Shown here in pieces: positions 7,959-15,892 of a stretch of 53,978 bases of DNA. The position numbers and the translations under genes were made by a program. Where the stretch lies: assembly GCA_000179315.1 (NCBI GenBank), contig ADZZ01000232.1, forward strand, positions 1 through 53,978. The letters run 5' to 3'. How positions within the stretch are numbered: the stretch's first letter is position 1; each line of letters opens with the position of its first letter. This DNA comes from a delta proteobacterium NaphS2. Lineage in GTDB: Bacteria; Desulfobacterota; DSM-4660; Desulfatiglandales; Desulfatiglandaceae. The notes under the pieces were generated by a model. The model was not told where the DNA came from and did not search any database. It saw nothing but the letters and a program-made list of their open reading frames with translations.

Positions 7959-9248
7959 CTATTTCTGATTATAGAGATGGGAGATCAGATTCCCGGAATC
8001 ATCGAAGGCCAATGCCGTATCTTCCGAACCGATCTCGAGGTCGATTTCTTTCTTAAAAGAATCAAGGCACCCCACCGAGACCATCAGCTTTGTCAGTTCC
8101 AGCGTGTTTTTGATGTGAACAATACGGATATCTTTGTGGTCAAAGGGTCTCAGTGTTTTGAGCGCAGTGGCGATGGCTTCCCCGTCGGTCTCAAAGGTGA
8201 GCGGTATCTTCATCGATTCCGGACAGCAAGCGGTAATAGCATTTACAAGGCTCACATCAAAGTCGATCTTGTCCACCAACCGGCGGGTGGTGAAGTCCGC
8301 CTGTGCAATCCCTAAAGCGCTCCCTTCACTGCCGTCCGTCAAGTCCCGCACAAAAATCCGGGTGATCTTCGGCCAGGGGCGCTTTGCGCCATAAACACAA
8401 ACGTCCCGCCCGACCACACACGGGTCAATCCCTTCGCCGCTGATGTCTTTTCCCATCTCGTCGATGATGAGGAGATCCATCTCATCCAGCGGCAGGGTCG
8501 GCAACCAGGAACGCGCCGTTTTCAGGAGTTCGCTTTCAATACGCGCCACTTCATCGCTTAATGCGATCTTAATTCGGGCCGTTTCATGGGCCTGATTTTC
8601 AAGCAGACATACGCCAAAAAGCACGGGGCATTTTTCAAGCAATGCTTTGCCGGCGGTACTGATAATCTCATATTGGGATCGAACCAACGAAAGGCGATGA
8701 TAGTGTTCCGCGCCCTTCTGGTTGCCCAGACCGATGGCCATCATCTTGGTAATGCCGCTTTCCGTAGGACCGATGAAGTTGGTGTGGGGCTTCACCCGAT
8801 TGACCAATACAATGCCGTCGGCCTCGGCGGCCAACCGATCGAGAAAGAGCGGTATGCCGTTCACCTCCCCCATGGGCTGAACATCCATGGTAGCCTTTAT
8901 GGGAGCGCCCACACGCTCTTTCGTGATCCCCCGATGACGGAGAACATCCATCTGTCCTTCGGCCGTTGCACCGCCGTGGGATCCCATGGCAGGTGTCACA
9001 AAGGGGTCATGGCCGGCTTTTTTCAGTCGGTCCACAATATCTTGAACCACAACGGAGAGGTTGGCTATGCCCCGGCTGCCCACACCAATGGCGATTTTTG
9101 AACCAGAAGGCAAATCCAGGGCCGCATTTACGCGAGGCCATTCCCGGTCCAGTTCCGCGGATACGCTCACAGGGGGTGCTATTTCGAACCGCTGCCGGAT
9201 CATACGCATTTTGGGAAGCTGCAATGTCCTCAGGGTCTCAGATTTCAT
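7959..9248 (-). CDS. LarA-like (DUF2088) nickel-pincer racemase family protein
   Basis: This 429-residue protein shows the LarA N-terminal domain: TPAMGSHGGATAEGQ, VNRVKPHTNF and SGITKMMAIGLGNQKGAEHYH supply the His and Lys residues that, in lactate racemase, hold the nickel-pincer nucleotide and act in catalysis. Members of the wider family racemise or epimerise various 2-hydroxyacids. GGGAGGAG six bases upstream supports the ATG at 9248. The gene lies between a GlcD/GlcF-type oxidase and modF on the same strand, so an inferred role is to supply the enantiomer used by the oxidase. The cofactor genes larB, larC and larE are not in the window. The exact substrate is unknown. Confidence 0.82.
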   Translation of the reverse strand: MKSETLRTLQLPKMRMIRQRFEIAPPVSVSAELDREWPRVNAALDLPSGSKIAIGVGSRGIANLSVVVQDIVDRLKKAGHDPFVTPAMGSHGGATAEGQMDVLRHRGITKERVGAPIKATMDVQPMGEVNGIPLFLDRLAAEADGIVLVNRVKPHTNFIGPTESGITKMMAIGLGNQKGAEHYHRLSLVRSQYEIISTAGKALLEKCPVLFGVCLLENQAHETARIKIALSDEVARIESELLKTARSWLPTLPLDEMDLLIIDEMGKDISGEGIDPCVVGRDVCVYGAKRPWPKITRIFVRDLTDGSEGSALGIAQADFTTRRLVDKIDFDVSLVNAITACCPESMKIPLTFETDGEAIATALKTLRPFDHKDIRIVHIKNTLELTKLMVSVGCLDSFKKEIDLEIGSEDTALAFDDSGNLISHLYNQK

Positions 9249-9284
9249 ACGATCTCCTCCCGCTCGTTTATGGATTCCACCTGT

Positions 9285-10385
9285 TTATGCTTCTTCCAGA
9301 AGTTCGTTTATAAATTGTGTGGTCGTATAAATTTTGAATTTCTGGGCCCGCAGTTTCGCATTGCCAAGATTGTGCACACAGGAATTGCATTCCGTCAATA
9401 CCACTTCGGCCCCTGTTTCTTCCACTTCCTCAAGGCGCCTTCGGGCCATGGCGATGGAGTTCTTGGCGAAGGCGCCGCGTACGCCGCCACCGGCGCCGCA
9501 GCAGAGGGCATCCGCCCGGTTGTGTCTCAGCTCCACGAAGTCGGGAGCGATACGTTTGATGATTTCACGGGGTTCGTCATAAATACCGCAGTGTCTTCCC
9601 AAATCGCACGGGTCATGGTACGTAACCCGCTTATCCGTTTTGACGCCGAAATCAAAATCCTTCAGAAACTGGCTCACATGGATGATGTCAAGCCCCGCAT
9701 CTTTAAGGGCACGGTATTCCTCTTTGCCGTTGAAAGTCCTTGAGCAGTAGGGACATCCGGTCACCACGGTTTTGGCACCGGTGGTAAGAATGAGATCCAC
9801 GTTTGTCTTGGCAAGTTTTTCATTGACGTCAAACCCCACATCCCCCAGTGCACCACTGCAGCAAACCTCGTCAATGAGGGTATAACCAACCTTCAAATGA
9901 TCCAGGACATCCAATGTCGCCATGGCGGCCTCGTCCTCGCGGTAGGATCCCACACAGCCGATAAAAAAAACAACATCCGCTTTTTTGTTTCGCTCCCGTT
10001 CAAAATCCTCCGGTTCATCCTCGCCGTAAATATTGGTGTATTCCTGGAGTACCCGGTGCATTCCCTCAAAGGCCGGATGACAGGTGCCCCCCTGAACCAT
10101 ATCTTTTCTGACCTGCTTGATGATCTCAGGCGGGTTGACGCCCGACGGGCACTGGTCGGCACAACTGGCGCAGGTGGTACACTGAAAAAGGGTCTCCACC
10201 AGTTCGTCGTTCAGCGGAATATTGCCGTCCATTACCTCTTTTAGAATCAGCATTTTTCCCCGGGCATTCAAGGCCGGCCGTTTGGTGAGACCGAAAACAG
10301 GGCAGACGGCCCTGCAAAACCCACAGCTTGAACATCTGAGAACCTGATCCCGGAATTTCTTTTCAAATTCGTAAGTACCTTCCAT
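9285..10385 (-). CDS. glcF: GlcF/LldE-like Fe-S oxidoreductase with CCG domains
   Basis: The 366-residue protein starts with two [4Fe-4S] ferredoxin motifs (CSSCGFCRAVCP and CTTCASCADQCP) and continues with two cysteine-rich CCG domains (FFIGCVGSYR...CCSGALG...GCPYCSRTF, and YHDPCDLGRHCGIYDEP...CCGAGGG). This is the architecture of glycolate oxidase iron-sulfur subunits and related electron-transfer proteins of D-2-hydroxyacid dehydrogenases. It is the partner of glcD: its ATG follows the glcD stop TAG directly, and its Shine-Dalgarno (GGAGG) lies in the last glcD codons, so translation is coupled. It probably passes electrons from the flavoprotein to a quinone or HdrABC-like acceptor. Confidence 0.85.
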   Translation of the reverse strand: MEGTYEFEKKFRDQVLRCSSCGFCRAVCPVFGLTKRPALNARGKMLILKEVMDGNIPLNDELVETLFQCTTCASCADQCPSGVNPPEIIKQVRKDMVQGGTCHPAFEGMHRVLQEYTNIYGEDEPEDFERERNKKADVVFFIGCVGSYREDEAAMATLDVLDHLKVGYTLIDEVCCSGALGDVGFDVNEKLAKTNVDLILTTGAKTVVTGCPYCSRTFNGKEEYRALKDAGLDIIHVSQFLKDFDFGVKTDKRVTYHDPCDLGRHCGIYDEPREIIKRIAPDFVELRHNRADALCCGAGGGVRGAFAKNSIAMARRRLEEVEETGAEVVLTECNSCVHNLGNAKLRAQKFKIYTTTQFINELLEEA

Positions 10386-11768
10386 CTATGCCTCCAGCCC
10401 CATTTTTCCCGGATTGAGGATATTTTTCGGATCAAACAACCGCTTTAAAGATCTCATGATATCCATACTGATCTCATCATGCTCAAGATGCATAACGGCA
10501 TCTTGGCCAGCCCGATGCCGTGCTCGCCGGTCAATGTGCCACCCATTTCAATCACTTTTTCAAACAATTCCTCGGACGCATCTTCGACCCGTCCGACCTG
10601 GTCGGGATCGGTTCCATCGAAGCTGACCACCGGGTGAAGATTGCCGTCCCCCGCATGCCCCACGGTGGGAATTTTCAGGTCATATTTCTTGGCGAGATCC
10701 GAAATAAAGCGCAGCATTTCAGGCACCTTGCTCATGGGAACCGCCAGATCCTCCACAATAAGGTTGTTGTTGATGCGGGCCATGACGCCATAGGCCGATT
10801 TTCGGGCGGCCCAGAGTGCTGCAGCCCCCCCTTTGCTCTCGTCGGCATGCTTGACCGTGGTGGCGTTGTTTTTCCGGAAGATCTCCATGATGGTTTTCAT
10901 CTGGAATTCGGTTTCTTCCTTGGTGTAGCCGTCGGTTTCAGCCACCAGCATGATTTCCACCTCGGGGAGACCCAGATCCGTATTTTCATTGATGGCCTTC
11001 AGGCTCTGTTGGTCCACAAATTCAAGGGCGCTGGGGATGATGCCGGAATACATGATCTCACTGATGGCCTGCCCGCCATCCTCCAGGGTTTCAAAGGTAG
11101 CCATGGCCGTGGACGTCACGGGCGGCTTCGGATTTATTTTGAAGGTGATTTTAGTGATCACGCCGATGGTTCCTTCGGAACCCACAAAAAGCCTGGTCAA
11201 GTCATAACCCGATACGCTTTTCATGCATTTGCTCCCGGTGTGCAGAATGCGGCCGTCCGGCAGCACAACTTCCAACGTCAGCACATAATCTTTGGTGGTC
11301 CCGTACTTGGCCCCTTTAATGCCGCCGGCGTTGGTGGCCACATTTCCACCCAGGGTACAGACGGAGCCGCTTGCCGGATCAGGGGGAAAAAAGAACCCGT
11401 GCGGGGACAGGGCACGATCCAGTTCGGCGTAAATAACACCCGGCTGGACCACCGCCAGACGGTCTTCAATGTTGATATGGATGATTTTGTCCATGCGCCC
11501 CAGATCCAGTATGAGGCCACCCTCCTCCGGCACCGACAATCCCGCCAGTGACGTTCCGGCCCCCCTGGGGATCACCGGGAATTCTTCCCGGGTCGCCTAG
11601 TTTCATGATGGCGGACACCTGGTCCGTACGGGTGGGCCACACGGCCGCATCAGGCCTGTGCCGATGTTCTGAAGCGTCTTTTGCGTAGGCGATTAAATCA
11701 ATCAGAGACTCGGTGAAATTCTCATCGCCCACAATCTCTTTGAGGGCCTTTCGGATTGCCATGTCCAT
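10386..11768 (-). pseudogene. glcD: GlcD-type FAD-linked 2-hydroxyacid dehydrogenase, two compensating frameshifts
   Basis: The full gene would encode 460 residues in one frame from the ATG at 11768 to the TAG at 10386. It is broken twice. Near 11597 one extra base (after codons for ...SAIMKL) shifts the frame; the next frame continues with ATREEFPVIPRGAGTSLAGL, the PP-loop of the FAD_binding_4 fold. Near 10506 one base is missing (after GIGLAKMP), and the original frame resumes with HLEHDEISMDIMRS and the typical C-terminus LFDPKNILNPGKMGLEA. All family hallmarks are otherwise present, including GTLTGEHGIG. Two single-base shifts that cancel each other, with no other decay, could be sequencing errors or a very recent loss. 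An AGGAG-like site supports the start. Confidence 0.85.
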
Positions 11769-11825
11769 GATTCATACTCCAATCTTTTTGGCGTCAAACA
11801 AATCCACATGCGTTTCATAATTCTT

Positions 11826-12314
11826 TCACATCTTGTAACCCACTTTTCGGAGGAAATCCTTCCGTTCACCTTCATATTTTTCATCTTCCACACCGAGCGG
11901 TTTTTTTCCGTCCAGAACGCCCATAATCCCCCGGGATTCCCCCATCTCGACAACAATGACCGTGGTGGGATTGGCCGTGGAGCAATATATGGAACAGACC
12001 TCGGGCACCGCCTTGACGGCGCCAAGCACGTTGATGGGAAAGCAATCCTTCATCATGATAATAAACGAATGCCCGGCACCGATGGCCAGTGCGTTTTTCA
12101 CCGCCAGTTGGATGAGTTCATCGTCGGTGCCGGCCCGCCGCAGGAGTCTTCGCATTGAAGCCTCGCAAAAGGCCACTCCGAATTTGACGTTGGGAACGGC
12201 AGTCACCATGGCCTCATAAATATCCTCGATGGTTTTCACAAAATGGGACTGGCCCAGAATAAAATTGATCTCCTCGTCCTTTTCGATCTGAACTGTTTTA
12301 AGCTCTAGCTGCAT
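11826..12314 (-). CDS. adenosine-specific kinase family protein (PF04008)
   Basis: This 162-residue protein belongs to the family first characterised in archaea as adenosine-specific kinase (PF04008). Recognisable stretches are LGQSHFVKTIEDIYEAM, KFGVAFCEASMRRLLRRAG, GHSFIIMMKDCFPINVLGAVK and CSIYCSTANPTTVIV. An upstream in-frame ATG exists at 12413, but AAAGGAG lies seven bases before the ATG at 12314, which decides the start. It is 57 bases upstream of glcD on the same strand and is probably the first gene of the five-gene operon. Why an adenosine kinase precedes a 2-hydroxyacid oxidase is not clear; a role in cofactor handling for the LarA-like enzyme is speculation. Confidence 0.75.
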   Translation of the reverse strand: MQLELKTVQIEKDEEINFILGQSHFVKTIEDIYEAMVTAVPNVKFGVAFCEASMRRLLRRAGTDDELIQLAVKNALAIGAGHSFIIMMKDCFPINVLGAVKAVPEVCSIYCSTANPTTVIVVEMGESRGIMGVLDGKKPLGVEDEKYEGERKDFLRKVGYKM

Positions 12315-12682
12315 GTCCATTCTCCTTTGAACTGTTTTCGGCCTTTTAAATAATATAGGGTCAGCCCCGCCTGAAACCGAATCATACGGGAATTCCCGTA
12401 TTTCGAGATTCAACCAGGCAGGGCCATGAAAGGTGTGTTTTTTCGTTGAAAATTAGCTGAATATCATCGCTCTGTCAAGGGCGGCAAAGCCTCCCGTGCA
12501 TCCCATGTTCGTGGTAGAAAGGAATCCTCTTTCTTGCCTGAATGGTTGACAAACCGCCTCAGAGAGGCTACGTACTCTAACCAACTCTTATGAATAAAAT
12601 TTATATGCATTATCGGCCGCAACCCTTTTTGACGCGTCCAAATGGATGCCAAAACGCAAGGCTGAACAATCAGGAGACAAAC
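12315..12682. other. divergent regulatory region
   Basis: This 368-base gap separates the minus-strand operon (adenosine kinase to modF) from the plus-strand MBL gene. It contains the perfect palindrome at 12384-12401. A plus-strand TTGACA at 12546-12551 is followed by a short inverted repeat GCCTC-AGA-GAGGC (12556-12568), but no good -10 box follows. AGGAG at 12671 serves the MBL gene. No further ORF is credible. Confidence 0.5.
12384..12401 (-). promoter_or_regulatory. 18-bp perfect palindrome, probable operator
   Basis: ATACGGGAATTCCCGTAT is perfectly self-complementary. It is flanked by a further inverted pair, gaatc (12379-12383) and gattc (12407-12411). It lies 70 bases upstream of the adenosine-kinase start, with an AT-rich TATATTATTT between them that could hold the -10. 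No protein can be assigned to it. The CGGGAA half-site recalls the inverted repeat of the four-copy module described elsewhere, but the spacing elements of that module are absent. Confidence 0.6.
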
Positions 12683-13576
12683 ATGAGAAATGAAAAACCC
12701 GGCCTGATCGAACCCGGACTCTGGTGCCTCGGTTGCAGGGAAAGCACCGTATACCTTCTTGAAGGAAGTCACGATATGATGTTGATCAGCGGCGGCACCA
12801 GTTACATCCTTCCGGATGTTTTGGATCAGCTTGCCTCTTTCGGCCTTGATATTTCTCAAATCACCAAAAGTCTCATTCTTCATGCCCATTTCGACCATAT
12901 CGGGATCATTCCCTATTTTAAGCGAAAAAATCCCAGTATCACGGTCTACGCGCTGGAAAGGGGCTGGGAGATCCTAAAAATGGACAAAGCAATTTCCACC
13001 ATCAATAATTTCAGCAGGATGACAGCGGAACGCATGGACTATGCACAAAGGCTTCGGGACTATGACTGTGAATGGCGGCATGATGTCCGAGGAAACGTCG
13101 TCAAAGAAGGCGACAAAATTGATCTCGGCGGGCGGACCGTTGAAATTTATGAAACGCCCGGACATTCCTCCTGTTCCCTGGCGGCTTACGTTCCGGAACT
13201 CAAAGCCCTGTTTCCTTCCGATGGGGGCGGTGTCCCCTTCGGCCATAAAATCAGTCCCGCCGGAAGCTCAAATTTCACCGTCTACCAGCAAAGTCTGAAC
13301 AAGCTGGCGGATCTGGAGGTCAGTACCCTGTGCGCCGATCACTTCGGATATATCACCGGGGATGAAGCCGCAACCTACATCCGTCGATCCATCCAATCGG
13401 CTGCCGATTACAGGCGGCAGGTGGAAAAAATCTACCAAGAGGAGCGGGATCAGGAAAAAACCGTTGATCGACTGATGCAAATGCTCATTGAAGAAGATCC
13501 GGATCACTTTCTGCCCCTGGAAATCATGGCAGGGGTAACCCGGCAGGTAGTCAAACACATCGCCGCGCAGATGTGA
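12683..13576 (+). CDS. MBL-fold metallo-hydrolase
   Basis: The 297-residue protein has the metallo-beta-lactamase fold: LILHAHFDHIGIIPYFKR carries the HxHxDH metal site (here HAHFDH), with ETPGHSSCSLAAY and TLCADHFGY as later metal-ligand motifs. The C-terminal helical extension (SAADYRRQVEKIYQEERDQ) resembles glyoxalase-II-like or flavodiiron-like hydrolases without the flavodoxin part. The start at 12683 follows AGGAG; a longer reading from 12590 has no ribosome site. It is convergent with the MamK-like gene, with only nine bases between the stops. The substrate is not predictable from sequence; acyl-CoA or lactoylglutathione-type thioesters are possibilities. Confidence 0.82.
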   Translation: MRNEKPGLIEPGLWCLGCRESTVYLLEGSHDMMLISGGTSYILPDVLDQLASFGLDISQITKSLILHAHFDHIGIIPYFKRKNPSITVYALERGWEILKMDKAISTINNFSRMTAERMDYAQRLRDYDCEWRHDVRGNVVKEGDKIDLGGRTVEIYETPGHSSCSLAAYVPELKALFPSDGGGVPFGHKISPAGSSNFTVYQQSLNKLADLEVSTLCADHFGYITGDEAATYIRRSIQSAADYRRQVEKIYQEERDQEKTVDRLMQMLIEEDPDHFLPLEIMAGVTRQVVKHIAAQM

Positions 13577-13585
13577 GGGAAATTC

Positions 13586-14620
13586 TTAAAGATCGGTCCA
13601 GTATTCCTCCGGCATATCCTGTGCCAGCGCCAACGCACCATCGGCGCCCCCAAAAAGAGGATCGTCAACAACATTGACCTTGGAGGGTCCGTATTCACTG
13701 AGGGCATCTTGAAGGCAATCGGCAAGGCCTGTTATCTGGCTTCCACCACCCGCTAAGACAATATTCTTGCGGATTTCGTCCTGATATTCCGGATCGAATT
13801 TAGCGATCAGCTCCAGGGTGGACTCAATGATAGCAGGGAGAATGCTCTCACAGGCGCGTTTCATCTCTTCCGTTATATCATGCTTTGTCGCCTTACCATT
13901 CACCGGAATATCCACTTTGACACTCTTTTGCGGCTCGCCTACAAAACTGTACTTTTCCTTGAACCGTCTGATCATGTTTAACGTAAAATCGGAATCGGGA
14001 TAGCGCTCTTCCACAAAGCTGAAGAGCTGCTGGTCGATATAATCTCCGGCCGTCAAAACGGTACGTTGATCATCTTCGGAGGGAACCGTTCCGTGCATGA
14101 TGCAGAAATCAACGGTTCCTGCACCCACATCAATCACCATGGCATTGTCAAGGGCATTGACCCCATATGCGACGGCAAAGGGTTCGGAGACCACAAACAG
14201 GGATTCGGCATATTCGGCCACGGCCTTTTTCAAAGCCACTTTGTTGACCTTTAAAGATTCCGCCGGCACTCCCACAACCGCCCTAATTTTCCTGTCATCA
14301 TTCTTACTCTGCACCAACTGTATAAGGTGATGGATCAGTTCCTTCACCGCTTCCTCATCCCGGGCAGTCCCCTCCTTGATAACGCCGTTTTGAAGGGGAC
14401 GGTACAGATCCAGAGAAAGTCTGCGATTGACAGCCTCCTCACCAAAGAGGATGGGCGCACCGATAACCTTGCGGGCGATGAAGTCTTTGGGCCAGCCCAC
14501 ATAACTTTCAACCCATTTCTTTCGGCCATTAATGGCGGAAATGGCGCTTCTGGATGTCCCAAGATCAATACCGGCAATCAACATTTCTTCAGCTGCCTTT
14601 TTTACGGTCTTTTCGGCCAT
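13586..14620 (-). CDS. MamK-like bacterial actin
   Basis: This 344-residue actin-fold ATPase resembles the magnetosome filament protein MamK more than MreB, ParM or FtsA, as judged by recalled sequence. Phosphate-1 loop: GIDLGTSRSAI. MamK-like stretch: VGWPKDFIARKVIGAPILFGEEA and LDLYRPLQNGVIKEG. Phosphate-2: VIDVGAGTVDFCIMHGTVPSEDDQ. Adenosine motif: VLAGGGSQITGL; C-terminus ALAQDMPEEYW. Start at 14620 is set by AAGGAG six bases upstream; an ATG at 14641 lacks one. Its first 32 bases overlap the 3' end of the amidase gene, so the two are translationally coupled. No other magnetosome genes (mamA, B, E, I, M, Q or mad genes) are present, so a magnetosome role is not supported here; a cytoskeletal role tied to wall hydrolysis is an inference. 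Confidence 0.85.
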   Translation of the reverse strand: MAEKTVKKAAEEMLIAGIDLGTSRSAISAINGRKKWVESYVGWPKDFIARKVIGAPILFGEEAVNRRLSLDLYRPLQNGVIKEGTARDEEAVKELIHHLIQLVQSKNDDRKIRAVVGVPAESLKVNKVALKKAVAEYAESLFVVSEPFAVAYGVNALDNAMVIDVGAGTVDFCIMHGTVPSEDDQRTVLTAGDYIDQQLFSFVEERYPDSDFTLNMIRRFKEKYSFVGEPQKSVKVDIPVNGKATKHDITEEMKRACESILPAIIESTLELIAKFDPEYQDEIRKNIVLAGGGSQITGLADCLQDALSEYGPSKVNVVDDPLFGGADGALALAQDMPEEYWTDL

Positions 14621-15785
14621 TCTCCTCTCCTTCAAAAACATGTAGGTTTCTTCTATTCAAATAGCGCATGGTTCCCTGGGTGAGAAAAGTGGTAATCTCT
14701 TCCCTGTAGGCTTGCATATTCAGTTTCAACTCTTCCGTTTTCTTTGTGATGCAGGAAATCTCGACCAGGACACTGGGAGCGTTCACGCCCAGCAACACCA
14801 CGAGGGGAGCGATTTTAATACCGGCATCGGTGATATCTTTATCATACTTTTTCACGTTCGTGAAGAGACTATGTTGTATGTCCATGGCCAGGTTGGCGGA
14901 TTCCTGTTCCTTAAAAGTATTGCTGATTTTCCGGATCATATTTTCAAATTCTTTCGTTGAAATTCCCGATCCTTTATTTTCCTGTTCGGCAAGTTTCAAC
15001 GTTTCAGCATCCGAGGGAGGGCCATAATAGTAGGTCTCGGTTACATTGAAACGCTTCTGGGGCAATGCATTAACGTGCAGGGAGATGAACAGATCCGCAT
15101 TCGCGGCATTGGCAAAGTCAACCCTTTCAGACAGGGACATGGTTTTGTCTTCATCTCGGGTCAGCATAACGTTATACCGCCGACCGCTCGTCTCAAGATT
15201 ATGTTTCAGGCCTTTGGCAATATCAAGAACAATATCTTTTTCCATGGTCCCCAAGGCGCCTATGGCTCCCGGATCCTTGCCGCCATGGCCCGGATCGACG
15301 ACGATGGTCCGGACATCCAGACCAAAAACGGAACTCACCCGCACCGCTTCATTATTCAAGATAAGGCTATAGTCAAGAAGCCGGTCGGTATTGAATTCCA
15401 CAGAAGGTGAAACATCGATGAGTCCCATTACGTATGAAACCTGCTTTGGGATGGGGAAAAAAGAGAGTGATTCAGATTCGGACGTCTCGGCCGCAACCGC
15501 AGGCAACGGCCCGATGGAACTTGATTCTTCCGCCTTTGCGGGGTCAGCGGCAACCCGATCCATTTCGTCCATGGCGATGTTCCCCGTATGAACCTGCCAT
15601 ACCCCGAAAAGCACTACCGCAAAAAACACCAGAATTAAAATTTTTGATACGGGTTTTCCACGCCTGGAAGTTTTATTCTTGTTCGGTTCATACGGATCAT
15701 TCTTGATCTTGAGGTTTTGATCATATACGCCCTGTAAAATGGTATTTTTCAGATTTACGCTGTTCGCCACATCGCGAGTTGCCAT
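14589..15785 (-). CDS. membrane-anchored N-acetylmuramoyl-L-alanine amidase (AmiC type)
   Basis: The 398-residue protein has a cytoplasmic N-terminus of about 50 residues rich in K, R and N, one membrane segment (ILILVFFAVVLFGVW), a linker, then an Amidase_3 domain from about residue 160. Zinc and catalytic residues are visible in VVDPGHGGKDPGAIG, MEKDIVLDIAKGL, LFISLHVNA and VLVEISCIT. It would cleave the peptide stem from peptidoglycan in the periplasm. Unlike AmiC it has no AMIN domain and is tethered by a signal anchor. It overlaps the downstream MamK-like gene by 32 bases. The anchor with an extended cytoplasmic tail offers a way for the actin to bind the hydrolase; this is inference. 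Confidence 0.87.
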   Translation of the reverse strand: MATRDVANSVNLKNTILQGVYDQNLKIKNDPYEPNKNKTSRRGKPVSKILILVFFAVVLFGVWQVHTGNIAMDEMDRVAADPAKAEESSSIGPLPAVAAETSESESLSFFPIPKQVSYVMGLIDVSPSVEFNTDRLLDYSLILNNEAVRVSSVFGLDVRTIVVDPGHGGKDPGAIGALGTMEKDIVLDIAKGLKHNLETSGRRYNVMLTRDEDKTMSLSERVDFANAANADLFISLHVNALPQKRFNVTETYYYGPPSDAETLKLAEQENKGSGISTKEFENMIRKISNTFKEQESANLAMDIQHSLFTNVKKYDKDITDAGIKIAPLVVLLGVNAPSVLVEISCITKKTEELKLNMQAYREEITTFLTQGTMRYLNRRNLHVFEGEENGRKDRKKGS

Positions 15786-15834
15786 GACAGTGCACTTTAC
15801 TTGACATTATTTTAATGAATTAACTTAAAGAATT

Positions 15835-15863
15835 ATTATATGCTTCCAGGCAATGACAGTCAA
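15835..15863 (-). promoter_or_regulatory. sigma70-type promoter of the amidase-actin operon
   Basis: On the minus strand TTGACT (15858-15863) and a perfect TATAAT (15835-15840) are 17 bases apart, about 50 bases before the amidase start. It lies in the divergent gap to alanine racemase. For alr on the plus strand only a TTGACA (15801-15806) with a poor -10 is visible. Confidence 0.75.
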
Positions 15864-15892
15864 CCGGATCGCTTTTTAAGGTTTGATTAGAG

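Noticed and set aside
12546-12568. Promoter with GCCTC-AGA-GAGGC operator before the MBL gene
   Set aside because: The -35 box is perfect but no acceptable -10 follows, and the repeat is only five bases per arm.
13586-15785. Magnetosome gene cluster
   Set aside because: Only the MamK-like actin is present; no other mam or mad genes are found on either side.
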